From Prevotella sp. (GTDB lineage Bacteria > Bacteroidota > Bacteroidia > Bacteroidales > Bacteroidaceae): 59,746 nucleotides of DNA. Shown here in pieces: positions 58,374-59,746 of this stretch. The translations under genes and the position numbers were made by a program. The stretch spans positions 1 through 59,746 of the forward strand of contig JAIJUV010000001.1 of the NCBI GenBank assembly GCA_022732315.1, written 5' to 3'. A model generated the notes under the pieces. That model was given only the letters and a program-made list of their open reading frames with translations, was not told where the DNA came from and made no database searches. Numbering within the stretch: the first letter of the stretch is position 1; the number at the start of each line of letters is the position of its first letter.

Positions 58374-59687
58374 ATGACACAAAAACCTGATTTGAGTTTC
58401 TGGAAGCTCTGGAACCTGAGCTTCGGTTTCTTCGGGGTACAGATTGCCTACGCCCTTCAGAGCGCCAACATCTCCCGAATCTTTGCAACGTTGGGTGCTG
58501 ACCCACACAACTTGAGTTATTTCTGGATTCTCCCTCCATTGATGGGAATCCTGGTACAGCCTATCGTAGGTACGCTGAGTGATAAGACCTGGTGCCGATT
58601 CGGTCGCCGCATCCCTTATCTCTTCGTGGGTGCCACGATTGCCGTCCTCGTGATGTGCCTGCTGCCGAATGCCGGTTCGCTGGGCCTTACCGTGAGCGGA
58701 GCCATGCTCTTCGGCTTGATTGCCCTGATGTTTCTGGATACGAGCATCAACATGGCGATGCAGCCTTTCAAGATGCTGGTGGGCGACATGGTGAACGAGA
58801 AGCAGAAGGCGAAGGCTTACTCTATCCAGAGTTTCCTCTGCAATGCCGGCTCTGTGGCTGGTTACATCTTCCCGTTCCTCTTTACTTTCCTGGGTATCAA
58901 GAATGTGGCAGAACAAGGCGTGGTGCCTGATTCCGTCATCTGGTCGTTCTATGTGGGTGCTGCCATCCTGATTCTCTGTGTTATCTACACCACGATGAAG
59001 GTGAAGGAGTGGAATCCGCAGCAGTATGCGGAGTATAATGGTGTAGCTGGCGATGTGGAAAAGGAAGAAGAGGGTAAGGCCGATTGGATTACGCTCTTGA
59101 AGAATGCGCCATCTACCTTCTGGAAGGTGGGACTGGTACAGTTCTTCTGCTGGGCTGGCTTCCTCTATCTCTGGAACTATTCTACCGGTGCCATCGCCGA
59201 AACCGTTTGGAATACCACCGACCCTAAGTCGGCTGAATTCCAGGAAGCTGGCAACTGGGTGGGCATCCTCTTTGCCGTACAGGCTGTGGGCAGCGTGCTT
59301 TGGGCTGTGGTGCTTCCTCAGTTCAAGAACACTAAAATGGCTTATAGCGTGAGCTTGCTGATTGGTGGCGTGGGCTTCGCTCTGATTCCATTCCTGCACG
59401 ACCAATACTTGCAGTTTATCCCATTCCTGATGATTGGTGCGGGTTGGGCAGCCATGCTGGCAATGCCATTCACCTTTGTTACCAACGCCTTGCAGGGCTA
59501 TGGTCACATGGGTGCTTATCTGGGCCTGTTTAACGGAACCATCTGTATTCCTCAGATTGTGGCAGCCATCTGTGGCGGCACTATCCTGAGCTTGATCGGT
59601 TCTCATCAGAGCGACATGATGATTGTGGCTGGTGTGTTACTCATCGCCGGCGCTTTATCTGTCAGCATCATCAAGGAAAAGAAATAA
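58374..59687 (+). CDS. MFS sugar transporter (SLC45/GPH-like), probable maltose permease
   Basis: Inner-membrane transporter with about 12 helices in 437 residues. It begins SFWKLWNLSFGFFGVQIAYALQSANISRIF; the loop-2 motif DKTWCRFGRRIPYLF (D-x-x-x-x-R-x-G-R-R) is that of SLC45/GPH symporters, and PLMGILVQPIVGTLSD precedes it. A cytoplasmic loop is Glu/Lys-rich (VAGDVEKEEEGKADW). Sugar specificity is inferred from the sus context. It follows the LacI gene by 46 bases, in a spacer with TTTGAAC heptads; both are probably one transcript. Confidence 0.88.
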   Translation: MTQKPDLSFWKLWNLSFGFFGVQIAYALQSANISRIFATLGADPHNLSYFWILPPLMGILVQPIVGTLSDKTWCRFGRRIPYLFVGATIAVLVMCLLPNAGSLGLTVSGAMLFGLIALMFLDTSINMAMQPFKMLVGDMVNEKQKAKAYSIQSFLCNAGSVAGYIFPFLFTFLGIKNVAEQGVVPDSVIWSFYVGAAILILCVIYTTMKVKEWNPQQYAEYNGVAGDVEKEEEGKADWITLLKNAPSTFWKVGLVQFFCWAGFLYLWNYSTGAIAETVWNTTDPKSAEFQEAGNWVGILFAVQAVGSVLWAVVLPQFKNTKMAYSVSLLIGGVGFALIPFLHDQYLQFIPFLMIGAGWAAMLAMPFTFVTNALQGYGHMGAYLGLFNGTICIPQIVAAICGGTILSLIGSHQSDMMIVAGVLLIAGALSVSIIKEKK

Positions 59688-59728
59688 GGCTTATCAAGAA
59701 CCATGAATAATGCCAGTCAAGGAAAACA

Positions 59729-59746
59729 AATGCAAACGTTTGCATT
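59729..59746. promoter_or_regulatory. Perfect 18-bp LacI-type operator at window end
   Basis: AATGCAAACGTTTGCATT, symmetrical over its full 18 bp and containing the same core as 57206-57217. It lies 42 bases after the transporter stop codon and presumably controls a gene beyond the window. Confidence 0.75.

Noticed and set aside
58317..59606. Long minus-strand open frame (429 codons) opposite the transporter gene
   Set aside because: Antisense shadow without domain; the plus-strand protein has 12 helices and the SLC45 motif.
1..59746. tRNA/rRNA genes, complete insertion sequences, prophage or type VI secretion genes
   Set aside because: Intergenic regions were read for cloverleaf ends and for transposase or phage proteins; none was found. 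Short or divergent copies could be missed without a search tool.

Overview
The window looks like a chromosomal segment of a Prevotella/Segatella-type member of the Bacteroidales. The evidence is: the Bacteroidetes promoter signature (TAnnTTTG, often with TTG 19-20 bases upstream) before many genes; the type IX secretion genes porU-porV; a complete SusCDEF starch-uptake locus with acid-rich surface lipoprotein signals; DUF4290 and other Bacteroidetes-restricted proteins; and the heptad and REP-like intergenic repeats usual in these genomes. No tRNA, rRNA, CRISPR array, prophage or complete insertion sequence was seen.

Layout. 1-1804: ribosomal protein S2 (5' end outside the window) and EF-Ts. 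1927-7955: a FAH-family hydrolase, porU-porV of type IX secretion, and ispF. 7956-14554: a glycan cluster with two glycosyltransferases, a hexapeptide acetyltransferase, an IspD/TarI-like cytidylyltransferase, an extended SDR and a LicD-type phosphotransferase; two intergenic stretches here hold candidate small RNAs, and 8341-8410 holds a helically phased palindrome array. 14676-29618: a large surface-polysaccharide region with a Wzx-type flippase, GT2 and GT14 transferases, two paralogous multi-pass proteins with a GT-C look, a GtrA-type flippase, a UbiA/HAD pair resembling polyprenyl-phosphate phosphoribosyl transferase plus phosphatase, three acyltransferase-3 proteins, a membrane-anchored HTH protein and an EptA-like sulfatase-fold transferase. 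29667-31720: nadD, gmk, yicC. 31812-37702: tsaB, DUF4290, murA, rimM, dxr, rseP. 37862-45574: M23/LysM peptidase, a small unknown protein, recG, ispD, DJ-1, nadK and an ABC exporter. 45679-59746: the starch locus (secreted alpha-amylase, susF, susE, susD, susC, divergent LacI regulator, SLC45/GPH-type transporter).

How parts fit together. The starch genes appear to form one LacI regulon: a near-identical 12-bp core (GCAAACGTTTGC) lies exactly 56 bp upstream of the -7 elements of both susC and the amylase, and an 18-bp perfect version closes the window after the transporter. Between susF and the amylase lies an intruding segment: a VapD ribonuclease with an overlapping small upstream gene, bracketed by ~103-bp direct repeats, followed by a repeat island of four consecutive arrays of 3-4 units, each with a 22-23 bp period. 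The UbiA-HAD-GtrA-GT-C set suggests a polyprenyl-phospho-pentose route feeding a surface glycan, and the cytidylyltransferase-SDR-LicD set suggests a CDP-activated phospho-substituent for the same or another glycan. Isoprenoid (MEP) genes ispF, dxr and ispD are dispersed through the window. The most novel-looking signals are the phased palindrome arrays and the promoter-to-terminator VapD cassette.
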